The notes under the pieces: generated by a model | Seen by the model: the letters and a program-made list of their open reading frames with translations, nothing else | Told to the model about the DNA's origin: nothing | Database searches by the model: none | Translations under genes and position numbers: made by a program | Assembly: GCA_963932465.1 (NCBI GenBank) | Contig: OZ010787.1 | Span: 30,632,087-30,696,086, forward strand | Source: Maratus speciosus | Taxonomy: Eukaryota > Arthropoda > Arachnida > Araneae > Salticidae | DNA: 64,000 bases | Reading direction: 5' to 3' | Shown here: piece after piece, positions 27,105 to 39,880 of the stretch | How positions within the stretch are numbered: position 1 is the first letter of the stretch | Layout: each line of letters opens with the position of its first letter

Positions 27105-28410
27105 AAATTCAGGAACAAAACGCGAAGTATTTATCTACATTTAAAACGTTTTATATTTAAAAAAAAAAAGACCAATGAACGTCGTTTATTTTAAAGCGTC
27201 CCAATGTTTCATAAATGCGATAAAAAATTCCCGAATTTGGTTCAAGTTTTTTTTTTTTTTTTCTTTTTATGTTAAATTTGAAGATCAAATAAAATTACGG
27301 GCGTCAATGGCTTCAATGTGTGTTTCAATTCCCAGAAAAGTTAGCTCGGGAAAACGAGAAAAGTTTTCAGATTTGAGTTCTAAAGCTGTGAACGCACGTA
27401 GGTAACTTGTTTCATTCAGTGGCCTATTAGCGACAAAGTTAATGTCCTAAATCCGCATAGCTGCCAGCATCTTACGCCTTTTTGTACCATAAAAATTTTA
27501 TAGTAAATTTTACCTTTCTAAATCGCTGTAATTTGTCGGCAAATAAGGCAAAAATTTCTATTAAATTTTTTGTGGTACGAAAAAGCGGAAGAGTTGGCAG
27601 CTATGAATCCGGAGAGATTTTTAGGACATACCCCAATGTATATTTATATGGTATTTGCATAAATTGCATTAAAACTAGTTTTTAAGCAGAAATTGTGTTT
27701 AAATAAGCTGTGTTGAGTCGATAAATTAAGAATTTCAAGGTGATCCTCCAATAGGGTTTTCTTTTACCGCCTACTTAAACAGGTATTTGAAATGATCAAA
27801 ATAGAAAAATATCCGTCTTTAAAATTTTTAATTTAAAAAATGGCATTTTCCAATTCATAACAGGAAGTTATAATTTTCTTTTCTGAAATATTTCTACTAC
27901 TCGTATGTACTGGTGAGAATTAACTGGCTAACACATGCATTCGCCACCAATGTATCCATACATTTCACAAAAAAATTACAGATTTTTCAGTAGAATGCTC
28001 CAGAATAATTTAGAAAATACTAAGTTTGTTCAAAACATTCGTGGCACTTTCCAAATAAAGACAAACAGCGCAGTGCAGTTTACACCCCCCCAACCCCACC
28101 AGACACAATCCGCGTTGCGGAGAGCGTTGCAAAATGAAGTCGCACGGATTACGGACGTGTTTTGTTCACCCGGTACCAGCCCAAGAATTGGGACACAGAG
28201 AGAAATATATATATTAACAAAGCTTTTAGTGCACACTGGTGGGAATATAAATTGTTATTTGTTAGTCAAATCCGGGAAAAATTATTACATCGTAAATAAT
28301 TTCGAAAACTGTTAAACATTTTAAATTTCATAAAATGAATGTGTATTTTGTAAAGCAGGGGTGGCGAACCCGTTGCTAGTGGACAAGCTGCCATCACTAT
28401 TTCAGGAACA
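27105..28410 (+). repeat. Array unit 12: P-R, 1306 bp
   Basis: P 27105-28054 has the G marker with a T16 tract, a combination that looks recombinant. R is 28055-28410 and has one more C in the C-tract, which fuses two otherwise separate frames into a 126-aa frame (27935-28315). Confidence 0.9.
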
Positions 28411-29727
28411 AAATTCAGGAACAAAACGCGAAGTATTTATCTACATTTAAAACGTTTTATATTTAAAAAAAAAAAGACCAATGAACGTCGTTTATTTTAA
28501 AGCGTCCCAATGTTTCATAAATGCGATAAAAAATTCCCGAATTTGGTTCAAGTTTTTTTTTTTTTTTTCTTTTTATGTTAAATTTGAAGATCAAATAAAA
28601 TTACGGGCGTCAATGGCTTCAATGTGTGTTTCAATTACCAGAAAAGTTAGCTCGGGAAAACGAGAAAAGTTTTCAGATTTGAGTTCTAAAGCTGTGAACG
28701 CACGTAGGTAACTTGTTTCATTCAGTGGCCTATTAGCGACAAAGTTAATGTCCTAAATCCGCATAGCTGCCAGCATCTTACGCCTTTTTGTACCATAAAA
28801 ATTTTATAGTAAATTTTACCTTTCTAAATCGCTGTAATTTGTCGGCAAATAAGGCAAAAATTTCTATTAAATTTTTTGTGGTACGAAAAAGCGGAAGAGT
28901 TGGCAGCTATGAATCCGGAGAGATTTTTAGGACATACCCCAATGTATATTTATATGGTATTTGCATAAATTGCATTAAAACTAGTTTTTAAGCAGAAATT
29001 GTGTTTAAATAAGCTGTGTTGAGTCGATAAATTAAGAATTTCAAGGTGATCCTCCAATAGGGTTTTCTTTTACCGCCTACTTAAACAGGTATTTGAAATG
29101 ATCAAAATAGAAAAATATCCGTCTTTAAAATTTTTAATTTAAAAAATGGCATTTTCCAATTCATAACAGGAAGTTATAATTTTCTTTTCTGAAATATTTC
29201 TACTACTCGTATGTACTGGTGAGAATTAACTGGCTAACACATGCATTCGCCACCAATGTATCCATACATTTCACAAAAAAATTACAGATTTTTCAGTAGA
29301 ATGCTCCAGAATAATTTAGAAAATACTAAGTTTGTTCAAAACATTCGTGGCACTTTCCAAATAAAGACAAACAGCGCAGTGCAGTTTACACCCCCCCCCC
29401 CCCACCAGACACAATCCGCGTTGCGGAGAGCGTTGCAAAATGAAGTCGCACGGATTACGGACGTGTTTTGTTCACCCGGTACCAGCCCAAGAATTGGGAC
29501 ACAGAGAGAAATATATATATTAACAAAGCTTTTAGTGCACACTGGTGAGAATATAAATTGTTATTTGTTAGTCAAATCCGGGAAAAATTATTACATCGTA
29601 AATAATTTCGAAAACTGTTAAACATTTTAAATTTCATAAAATGAATGTGTATTTTGTAAAGCAGGGGTGGCGAACCCGTTGCTAGTGGACAAGCTGCCAT
29701 CACTATTTCTGAAGAGCAATTTATTTA

Positions 29728-29979
29728 ATGACAGAAATTATGGAACAAATGACATTTAAAATGGGCGGTGGGGGAATTGCAACTATCGTTTGGGCATTAT
29801 CGTGTTTAATTATACACACACAAATTATTTTTACAATACTTTTATTTCGCTATAATAAGGAAAATAAAAAGGAATTATATAAATCCCTTCAAAAGTTATG
29901 TAATGACTTACATTACAATAATATGTATCGGTACGAGCGAATTGAACAACCTTCATTTTGGGAAGTTCTTTTAGATTAA
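29728..29979 (+). CDS. Candidate 83-aa single-pass membrane protein in module E, copy 1
   Basis: I do not recognise this frame. It starts with ATG, with further in-frame ATGs at residues 5 and 12. A glycine-rich stretch (residues 13-16) leads into a long hydrophobic segment (about residues 17-41), which would span a membrane once. The remainder is charged and polar, with several tyrosines, and ends FWEVLLD before TAA. An AATAAA polyadenylation-type hexamer lies 199 bp after the stop (30178-30183). Amino-acid makeup is more protein-like than the other frames of the array. Against it: E is short and non-repetitive, the second copy is identical so gives no evidence of selection, and no promoter or splice structure is certain. 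It could also be a terminal exon of a larger gene that was caught in the array. Confidence 0.3.
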   Translation: MTEIMEQMTFKMGGGGIATIVWALSCLIIHTQIIFTILLFRYNKENKKELYKSLQKLCNDLHYNNMYRYERIEQPSFWEVLLD

Positions 29980-30029
29980 AACATGGGCATTCAACTAGTT
30001 ATTCTTTATATTTATTATGTAATTTACGA

Positions 30030-30290
30030 GGATAACACATCCCACTGAATATATGTCTACGAGCTCACACAAATTTCAAGTCTGCCATAGGCGGACTTTT
30101 TCTAAATTTGAACAGCATCCTGAATTTAGAATCTAATATTTTCTAAAAGTTTTCTTTGACTTATTCTGTCTCAGAAAAATAAAACGGAAAATACTTTTAG
30201 GAATTATTGGTATTGATATTCAAGGAACCGTACAAAAACAGAAAAAAATCCGCAGCCAAAAGTGTCAAAATATTAAAAATATTTTGTTGA
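30030..30290 (+). other. Rest of module E, non-coding
   Basis: After the candidate frame, E holds about 300 bp of AT-rich sequence with the AATAAA hexamer and no frame of note. E then joins Q at gttgaataaattt. The same holds for 35871-36181. Confidence 0.6.
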
Positions 30291-33000
30291 ATAAATTTAT
30301 TTACAAAATTTATTAATTGTTGAATTATCAGTGATGGAACAGTGGCGCAGCAATTGAGCGATTGTCACCACTAATTTTTTATACTATTCTTTGCCTTCAA
30401 AAATACCAGAAATTATGTCCTGAAGTTAAATGAAGAATCCTAAAAAAAATTTGCGGTGTCAATTGTTTCTTTGGTACTACACTGTTCCATCACTGAATTA
30501 TTAATAGCTATAATACAAAATATTCATTTTTATATAAATGTTTTTAAAAATTACCAAGACACAAGAACATGCGTAATCTGTTTATAATGCAAAAAATATT
30601 TACTAAATCAGAATACATTTTACAAAATAGATTAAAAGCAAGTTTTATATTTACATTTGTTAAAATAAATTAATAAATTTCAACCTAAGACATAATTTAT
30701 GTGTTAAGTTTCAGATACTGATTCACGTTAATAAATATATGACATTTGTAAAAATACCAGAAAATTCCATATTTCTTGATTTAGAGAAATGATCAGAATT
30801 TGTTTTTCAGTGTAAAAGTTATTTCAACATGCAGATGTGCTTATTACCCAAATCTGAAGTATAATCTAATAATAATAAGATGAATCTGACGTAAATTCAC
30901 AATATAAAAGCAATGTTTTATAAATCAAAAACTCATAGCTGCCAACTTGTACGGATTTTTGCTACCACTAAAATGTAACAGAAATTTCTGCCTTATTTAA
31001 TTATCAAAATTCACTGCAATTCGGCGATTAAATTTGACAAAATTTTCTATTAAATTTTAGTGGTAGCAAAAATCCGTAGAAGTTGGCAGCCATAAAAACT
31101 GCAGGGAACAAATACATATATAATGTAATACTTTCAAAAGTTTAAGAGGTTTAAATAAGATATTAATTTAGTTCTTTTTAAAAGACTGGAAATTCGAAAG
31201 CAAACAAACGGAATTCAATTTAAGGCACGTTCAAAGGCAGTAAGTAATTAGAGAGATAATACGTGTTATATAATTGTATATAACCAAAATGAAATGGAAA
31301 CGAAAGGAATGACTCATTATTTTGTTACATAACGGATAATTTAGATTATGAAAACACTTTCGAAAACGCAAAACGCTTTTGAAAGCACAATTTCAGAACT
31401 TCAAATCAATAGTCGGAAAAAAATCAGAATTATTTTATAAAGCCCTATACATGGTGTATAGATTTGTATCTGATACTATATAGTATGCTTAGTATGGAAA
31501 CGCATAGCACAGTTGCGAATTTCTCTTCATCAATTTACGTCAGTAAAGGCAAATGTACTGGATATCTTTTGTGCTGCCCTGCATATGATTTATAGATTTT
31601 ATAGGCACCAAGTAATAGGCAGAGAAATTGTTAAATTTAAAAACGCGTTACATAACTATAGACGTACATCCTGTAATTATTGTTAATAGACACTACTGAA
31701 CCGAATTGTTTTGTGTGTACATGCAAATAAACGATGGATGCTATTCACATCCTATTGTACACTAAGAGTCTTTAATTGCACCTCAGTGATTCGTACAAAG
31801 TTGTAAATGCTTGAAATAATGTAATATCTTCAGTACTTTATCAAACTACCCAAAATGAAAACAGTGTTGCCAGTGGGCTATATTTTTAATTCAGATCTCT
31901 TGATTGGTACCACTTTTTCGAAATAGTAAAATTGTCTTTATTTAACCTTCTTTAATAACGTACTGATTAAGGCGTAAACAAGGGTAATTTTACCATTTCA
32001 GATAACTGGTGGCAATCAAGAAATCTGATTTTTTTTTTTTAAGTAGTCCACTAGCAACACTGTTCTCATATTAAATAGTTTGTCATTGGTACCGACTATA
32101 TCATTAAAATACACCGCAACCGATTTTTCTCGATAGACCGTAATGCAACGGAAATCCTTTGTGTATCCCTGTAAATGAAATATGCATGGCAGATTGAGTG
32201 TATTTATGTGAGAGCACGGTAGTGGCGTAGCGTTAGGAGGGAGGGGCTCTCAAACATTTAACCTGTTCGGGACCACCCTCTTTTACATGAATTTTATTCA
32301 GTTGACACCATTTTTTGTGGAATAATGAAATTTAGTTTATCAATCAAGAAAAATTCTTAATAAAATAATGAAAATTCTACTTTTCTTTTCTAGTGCTGTA
32401 AGCATCTTTTGAAGATGCATATATGCACCCATGGCCCCGATGGGGTTAACTACCAATAATATAATTTACTTTGTTTACTCGTATAACATTCGATGGTTAA
32501 ATAAATCCAAATTACACAGACAAACCAAAGTATTAAACGCCTTTCAACTTCTGAAATATGTTAAAAAGGGAACAGCCTGAAAATTGACAGATAATCCCAT
32601 ATCTCTCGATTTAAATAAACAACTAAGTTTTGTTTATCAGAGCTAAAAGTCATTTAAGCATTAAAACGAGCTTCTTACTCAAATCTAGGTACGGTCATGG
32701 TGTCTAAATGTGATAACACTTAACCCCTTGAGGCGCAAGCAAAAATGTCTCTAAATAGTGAATTCTCACCGGAATAAATGAAAATTTTTATTTTTAAATA
32801 AGGAAAAGCAATTTTTCAATGATTTTCCTCCAAAGTAAAAAATATAAAATTTAGTTAAAATTTTCTGGAGAGAATCTTGTATAAATTAGATGGGATATAT
32901 TTTATCCCACCGCCCCTCAAGGGGTTAAATGCGACAAAGAACTTGTGCTTTAAATCTTATTCCAAGAATCGTACATAAATGCTATATAATGAGACATCCG

Positions 33001-34305
33001 AAATTCAGGAACAAAACGCGAAGTATTTATCTACATTTAAAACGTTTTATATTTAAAAAAAAAAAGACCAATGAACGTCGTTTATTTTAAAGCGTCCCAA
33101 TGTTTCATAAATGCGATAAAAAATTCCCGAATTTGGTTCAAGTTTTTTTTTTTTTTTTCTTTTTATGTTAAATTTGAAGATCAAATAAAATTACGGGCGT
33201 CAATGGCTTCAATGTGTGTTTCAATTACCAGAAAAGTTAGCTCGGGAAAACGAGAAAAGTTTTCAGATTTGAGTTCTAAAGCTGTCAACGCACGTAGGTA
33301 ACTTGTTTCATTCAGTGGCCTATTAGCGACAAAGTTAATGTCCTAAATCCGCATAGCTGCCAGCATCTTACGCCTTTTTGTACCATAAAAATTTTATAGT
33401 AAATTTTACCTTTCTAAATCGCTGTAATTTGTCGGCAAATAAGGCAAAAATTTCTATTAAATTTTTTGTGGTACGAAAAAGCGGAAGAGTTGGCAGCTAT
33501 GAATCCGGAGAGATTTTTAGGACATACCCCAATGTATATTTATATGGTATTTGCATAAATTGCATTAAAACTAGTTTTTAAGCAGAAATTGTGTTTAAAT
33601 AAGCTGTGTTGAGTCGATAAATTAAGAATTTCAAGGTGATCCTCCAATAGGGTTTTCTTTTACCGCCTACTTAAACAGGTATTTGAAATGATCAAAATAG
33701 AAAAATATCCGTCTTTAAAATTTTTAATTTAAAAAATGGCATTTTCCAATTCATAACAGGAAGTTATAATTTTCTTTTCTGAAATATTTCTACTACTCGT
33801 ATGTACTGGTGAGAATTAACTGGCTAACACATGCATTCGCCACCAATGTATCCATACATTTCACAAAAAAATTACAGATTTTTCAGTAGAATGCTCCAGA
33901 ATAATTTAGAAAATACTAAGTTTGTTCAAAACATTCGTGGCACTTTCCAAATAAAGACAAACAGCGCAGTGCAGTTTACACCCCCCAACCCCACCAGACA
34001 CAATCCGCGTTGCGGAGAGCGTTGCAAAATGAAGTCGCACGGATTACGGACGTGTTTTGTTCACCCGGTACCAGCCCAAGAATTGGGACACAGAGAGAAA
34101 TATATATATTAACAAAGCTTTTAGTGCACACTGGTGGGAATATAAATTGTTATTTGTTAGTCAAATCCGGGAAAAATTATTACATCGTAAATAATTTCGA
34201 AAACTGTTAAACATTTTAAATTTCATAAAATGAATGTGTATTTTGTAAAGCAGGGGTGGCGAACCCGTTGCTAGTGGACAAGCTGCCATCACTATTTCAG
34301 GAACA
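33001..34305 (+). repeat. Array unit 14: P-R, 1305 bp
   Basis: P 33001-33950, R 33951-34305. Its sequence is close to the central P-R units although it sits between the two divergent P-R-E-Q units, which suggests local exchange or expansion of the short form. Confidence 0.9.
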
Positions 34306-37300
34306 AAATTCAGGAACAAAACGCGAAGTATTTATCTACATTTAAAACGTTTTATATTTAAAAAAAAAAAGACCAATGAACGTCGTTTATTTTAAAGCGT
34401 CCCAATGTTTCATAAATGCGATAAAAAATTCCCGAATTTGGTTCAAGATTTTTTTTTTTTTTTTCTTTTTATGTTAAATTTGAAGATCAAATAAAATTAC
34501 GGGCGTCAATGGCTTCAATGTGTGTTTCAATTACCAGAAAAGTTAGCTCGGGAAAACGAGAAAAGTTTTCAGATTTGAGTTCTAAAGCTGTCAACGCACG
34601 TAGGTAACTTGTTTCATTCAGTGGCCTATTAGCGACAAAGTTAATGTCCTAAATCCGCATAGCTGCCAGCATCTTACGCCTTTTTGTACCATAAAAATTT
34701 TATAGTAAATTTTACCTTTCTAAATCGCTGTAATTTGTCGGCAAATAAGGCAAAAATTTCTATTAAATTTTTTGTGGTACGAAAAAGCGGAAGAGTTGGC
34801 AGCTATGAATCCGGAGAGATTTTTAGGACATACCCCAATGTATATTTATATGGTATTTGCATAAATTGCATTAAAACTAGTTTTTAAGCAGAAATTGTGT
34901 TTAAATAAGCTGTGTTGAGTCGATAAATTAAGAATTTCAAGGTGATCCTCCAATAGGGTTTTCTTTTACCGCCTACTTAAACAGGTATTTGAAATGATCA
35001 AAATAGAAAAATATCCGTCTTTAAAATTTTTAATTTAAAAAATGGCATTTTCCAATTCATAACAGGAAGTTATAATTTTCTTTTCTGAAATATTTCTACT
35101 ACTCGTATGTACTGGTGAGAATTAACTGGCTAACACATGCATTCGCCACCAATGTATCCATACATTTCACAAAAAAATTACAGATTTTTCAGTAGAATGC
35201 TCCAGAATAATTTAGAAAATACTAAGTTTGTTCAAAACATTCGTGGCACTTTCCAAATAAAGACAAACAGCGCAGTGCAGTTTACACCCCCCCCACCAGA
35301 CACAATCCGCGTTGCGGAGAGCGTTGCAAAATGAAGTCGCACGGATTACGGACGTGTTTTGTTCACCCGGTACCAGCCCAAGAATTGGGACACAGAGAGA
35401 AATATATATATTAACAAAGCTTTTAGTGCACACTGGTGGGAATATAAATTGTTATTTGTTAGTCAAATCCGGGAAAAATTATTACATCGTAAATAATTTC
35501 GAAAACTGTTAAACATTTTAAATTTCATAAAATGAATGTGTATTTTGTAAAGCAGGGGTGGCGAACCCGTTGCTAGTGGACAAGCTGCCATCACTATTTC
35601 TGAAGAGCAATTTATTTAATGACAGAAATTATGGAACAAATGACATTTAAAATGGGCGGTGGGGGAATTGCAACTATCGTTTGGGCATTATCGTGTTTAA
35701 TTATACACACACAAATTATTTTTACAATACTTTTATTTCGCTATAATAAGGAAAATAAAAAGGAATTATATAAATCCCTTCAAAAGTTATGTAATGACTT
35801 ACATTACAATAATATGTATCGGTACGAGCGAATTGAACAACCTTCATTTTGGGAAGTTCTTTTAGATTAAAACATGGGCATTCAACTAGTTATTCTTTAT
35901 ATTTATTATGTAATTTACGAGGATAACACATCCCACTGAATATATGTCTACGAGCTCACACAAATTTCAAGTCTGCCATAGGCGGACTTTTTCTAAATTT
36001 GAACAGCATCCTGAATTTAGAATCTAATATTTTCTAAAAGTTTTCTTTGACTTATTCTGTCTCAGAAAAATAAAACGGAAAATACTTTTAGGAATTATTG
36101 GTATTCAAATTCAAGGAACCGTACAAAAACAGAAAAAAATCCGCAGCCAAAAGTGTCAAAATATTAAAAATATTTTGTTGAATAAATTTATTTACAAAAT
36201 TTATTAATTGTTGAATTATCAGTGATGGAACAGTGGCGCAGCAATTGAGCGATTGTCACCACTAATTTTTTATACTATTCTTTGCCTTCAAAAATACCAG
36301 AAATTATGTCCTGAAGTTAAATGAAGAATCCTAAAAAAATTTTGCGGTGTCAATTGTTTCTTTGGTACTACACTGTTCCATCACTGAATTATTAATAGCT
36401 ATAATACAAAATATTCATTTTTATATAAATGTTTTTAAAAATTACCAAGACACAAGAACATGCGTAATCTGTTTATAATGCAAAAAATATTTACTAAATC
36501 AGAATACATTTTACAAAATAGATTAAAAGCAAGTTTTATATTTACATTTGTTAAAATAAATTAATAAATTTCAACCTAAGACATAATTTATGTGTTAAGT
36601 TTCAGATACTGATTCACGTTAATAAATATATGACATTTGTAAAAATACCAGAAAATTCCATATTTCTTGATTTAGAGAAATGATCAGAATTTGTTTTTCA
36701 GTGTAAAAGTTATTTCAACATGCAGATGTGCTTATTACCCAAATCTGAAGTATAATCTAATAATAATAAGATGAATCTGACGTAAATTCACAATATAAAA
36801 GCAATGTTTTATAAATCAAAAACTCATAGCTGCCAACTTGTACGGATTTTTGCTACCTCTAAAATGTAACAGAAATTTCTGCCTTATTTAATTATCAAAA
36901 TTCACTGCAATTCGGCGATTAAATTTGACAAAATTTTCTATTAAATTTTAGTGGTAGCAAAAATCCGTAGAAGTTGGCAGCCATAAAAACTGCAGGGAAC
37001 AAATACATATATAATGTAATACTTTCAAAAGTTTAAGAGGTTTAAATAAGATATTAATTTAGTTCTTTTTAAAAGACTGGAAATTCGAAAGCAAACAAAC
37101 GGAATTCAATTTAAGGCACGTTCAAAGGCAGTAAGTAATTAGAGAGATAATACGTGTTATATAATTGTATATAACCAAAATGAAATGGAAACGAAAGGAA
37201 TGACTCATTATTTTGTTACATAACGGATAATTTAGATTATGAAAACACTTTCGAAAACGCAAAACGCTTTTGAAAGCACAATTTCAGAACTTCAAATCAA

Positions 37301-38894
37301 TAGTCGGAAAAAAATCAGAATTATTTTATAAAGCCCTATACATGGTGTATAGATTTGTATCTGATACTATATAGTATGCTTAGTATGGAAACGCATAGCA
37401 CAGTTGCGAATTTCTCTTCATCAATTTACGTCACTAAAGGCAAATGTACTGGATATCTTTTGTGCTGCCCTGCATATGATTTATAGATTTTATAGGCACC
37501 AAGTAATAGGCAGAGAAATTGTTAAATTTAAAAACGCGTTACATAACTATAGACGTACATCCTGTAATTATTGTTAATAGACACTACTGAACCGAATTGT
37601 TTTGTGTGTACATGCAAATAAACGATGGATGCTATTCACATCCTATTGTACACTAAGAGTCTTTAATTGCACCTCAGTGATTCGTACAAAGTTGTAAATG
37701 CTTGAAATAATGTAATATCTTCAGTACTTTATCAAACTACCCAAAATGAAAACAGTGTTGCCAGTGGGCTATATTTTTAATTCAGATCTCTTGATTGGTA
37801 CCACTTTTTCGAAATAGTAAAATTGTCTTTATTTAACCTTCTTTAATAACGTACTGATTAAGGCGTAAACAAGGGTAATTTTACCATTTCAGATAACTGG
37901 TGGCAATCAAGAAATCTGATTTTTTTTTTTTTAAGTATTCCACTAGCAACACTGTTCTCATATTAAATAGTTTGTCATTGGTACCGACTATATCATTAAA
38001 ATACACCGCAAACGATTTTTCTCGATAGACCGTAATGCAACGGAAATCCTTTGTGTATCCCTGTAAATGAAATATGCATGGCAGATTGAGTGTATTTATG
38101 TGAGAGCACGGTAGTGGCGTAGCGTTAGGAAAGAGGGGCTCTCAAACATTTAACCTGTTCGGGACCACCCTCTTTTACATGAATTTTATTCAGTTGACAC
38201 CATTTTTTGTGGAATAATGAAATTTAGTTTATCAATCAAGAAAAATTCTTAATAAAATAATGAAAATTCTACTTTTCTTTTCTAGTGCTGTAAGCATCTT
38301 TTGAAGATGCATATATGCACCCATGGCCCCGATGGGGTTAACTACCAATAATATAATTTACTTTGTTTACTCGTATAACATTCGATGGTTAAATAAATCC
38401 AAATTACACAGACAAACCAAAGTATTAAACGCCTTTCAACTATGCTGAAATATGTTAAAAAGGGAACAGCCTGAAAATTGACAGATAATCCCATATCTCT
38501 CGATTTAAATAAACAACTAAGTTTTGTTTATCAGAGCTAAAAGTCATTTAAGCATTAAAACGAGCTTCTTACTCAAATCTAGGTACGGTCATGGTGTCTA
38601 AATGTGATAACACTTAACCCCTTGAGGCGCAAGCAAAAATGTCTCTAAATAGTGAATTCTCACCGGAATAAATGAAAATTTTTATTTTTAAATAAGGAAA
38701 AGCAATTTTTCAATGATTTTCCTCCAAAGTAAAAAATATAAAATTTAGTTAAAATTTTCTGGAGAGAATCTTGTATAAATTAGATGGGATATATTTTATC
38801 CCACCGCCCCTCAAGGGGTTAAATGCGACAAAGAACTTGTGCTTAAAATCTTATTCCAAGAATCGTACATAAATGCTATATAATGAGACATCCG
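34306..38894 (+). repeat. Array unit 15: full P-R-E-Q unit, 4589 bp
   Basis: P 34306-35256, R 35257-35600 (shortened C-tract), E 35601-36181, Q 36182-38894. The T-tract in P is interrupted (caagatttt). Q carries the same lineage-specific changes as unit 13. Confidence 0.9.
35619..35870 (+). CDS. Candidate 83-aa single-pass membrane protein in module E, copy 2
   Basis: The protein is identical to that of copy 1 at 29728. The surrounding E module differs at a few bases (for example tattgatattc against tattcaaattc about 240 bp downstream of the stop), all outside the frame. The AATAAA hexamer is at 36069-36074. The lack of change inside the frame fits either recent duplication or constraint, and two copies are too few to choose between them. 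Confidence 0.3.
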   Translation: MTEIMEQMTFKMGGGGIATIVWALSCLIIHTQIIFTILLFRYNKENKKELYKSLQKLCNDLHYNNMYRYERIEQPSFWEVLLD

Positions 38895-39880
38895 AAATTC
38901 AGGAACAAAACGCGAAGTATTTATCTACATTTAAAACGTTTTATATTTAAAAAAAAAAAAAAAAGACCATTGAACGTCGTTTATTTTAAAGCATCCCAAT
39001 GTTTCCTAAATGCGATAAAAAATTCCCGAATTTGGTTCAATTTTTTTTTTTTTTTTTTTTTTTTATGTTAAATTTGAAGATCAAATAAAATTACGGGTGT
39101 CAATGGCTTCAATGTGTGTTTCAATTACCAGAAAAGTTAGCTCGGGAAAACGAGAAAAGTTTTCAGATTTGAGTTCTAAAGCTGTCAACGCACGTAGGTA
39201 ACTTGTTTCATTCAGTGGCCTATTAGCGACAAAGTTAATGTCCTAAATCCGCATAGCTGCCAGCATCTTACGCCTTTTTGTACCACAAAAATTTTATAGT
39301 AAATTTTACCTTTCTAAATCGCTGTAATTTGTCGGCAAATAAGGCAAAAATTTCTATTAAATTTTTTGTGGTACGAAAAAGCGGAAGAGTTGGCAGCTAT
39401 GAATCCGGAGAGATTTTTAGGACATACCCCAATGTATATTTATATGGTATTTGCATAAATTGCATTAAAACTAGTTTTTAAGCAGAAATTGTGTTTAAAT
39501 AAGCTGTGTTGAGTCGATAAATTAAGAATTTCAAGGTGATCCTCCAATAGGGTTTTCTTTTACCGCCTACTTAAACAGGTATTTGAAATGATCAAAATAG
39601 AAAAATATCCGTCTTTAAAATTTTTAATTTAAAAAATGGCATTTTCCAATTCATAACAGGAAGTTATAATTTTCTTTTCTGAAATATTTCTACTACTCGT
39701 ATGTACTGGTGAGAATTAACTGGCTAACACATGCATTCGCCACCAATGTATCCATACATTTCACAAAAAAATTACAGATTTTTCAGTAGAATGCTCCAGA
39801 ATAATTTAGAAAATACTAAGTTTGTTCAAAACATTCGTGGCACTTTCCAAATAAAGACAAACAGCGCAGTGCAGTTTACA
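38895..39880 (+). repeat. Array unit 16: terminal P with 30 bp of R
   Basis: P is 38895-39850 and R stops at 39880, where tttaca is followed by an unrelated sequence that begins by repeating gtgcagtt. This P has the most private differences (accattgaacg, gcatcccaatg, gtaccacaaa, an expanded A-tract), as expected of an edge copy that escapes homogenisation. Confidence 0.88.

Larger units (their letters stand above)
28411..33000 (+). repeat. Array unit 13: full P-R-E-Q unit, 4590 bp
   Basis: P 28411-29360, R 29361-29709, E 29710-30290, Q 30291-33000. This is one of two units with all four modules. Its Q shares with unit 15 many base changes absent elsewhere (for example ctaaatcagaatac, cagtgtaaaag, ccgcccctcaag) and an 8-bp deletion at about 31489, so these two units form a separate lineage. 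Confidence 0.9.
1..39880. repeat. Compound tandem array built from modules P, Q, R and E
   Basis: The first 39.9 kb is one directly repeated array. Sister copies are almost identical, differing by scattered single bases and by lengths of A, T and C runs. Every unit begins with module P, marked by ttcaggaacaaaacgcgaag, and P always ends at ctttccaa. P is followed either by Q (taaatttatttac...) or by R (ataaagacaaac...). R is followed either by a new P or, twice, by E (tgaagagcaattta...) and then Q. The window starts about 480 bp into a Q module, so the array continues to the left. It ends at 39880, 30 bp into an R module. I see no rRNA, histone or other known tandem gene family in it. It reads as satellite-like non-coding DNA carrying MITEs, apart from the small frame in E. 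Confidence 0.93.

Noticed and set aside
1..39880. Ribosomal DNA, histone or 5S cluster as explanation of the array
   Set aside because: No rRNA-like, tRNA-like or histone-like sequence is visible in P, Q, R or E, and the units are AT-rich throughout apart from a short block in R.
1..39880. CRISPR array
   Set aside because: Repeat units are kilobases long and directly adjacent without unique spacers, and the sequence is eukaryotic in character.
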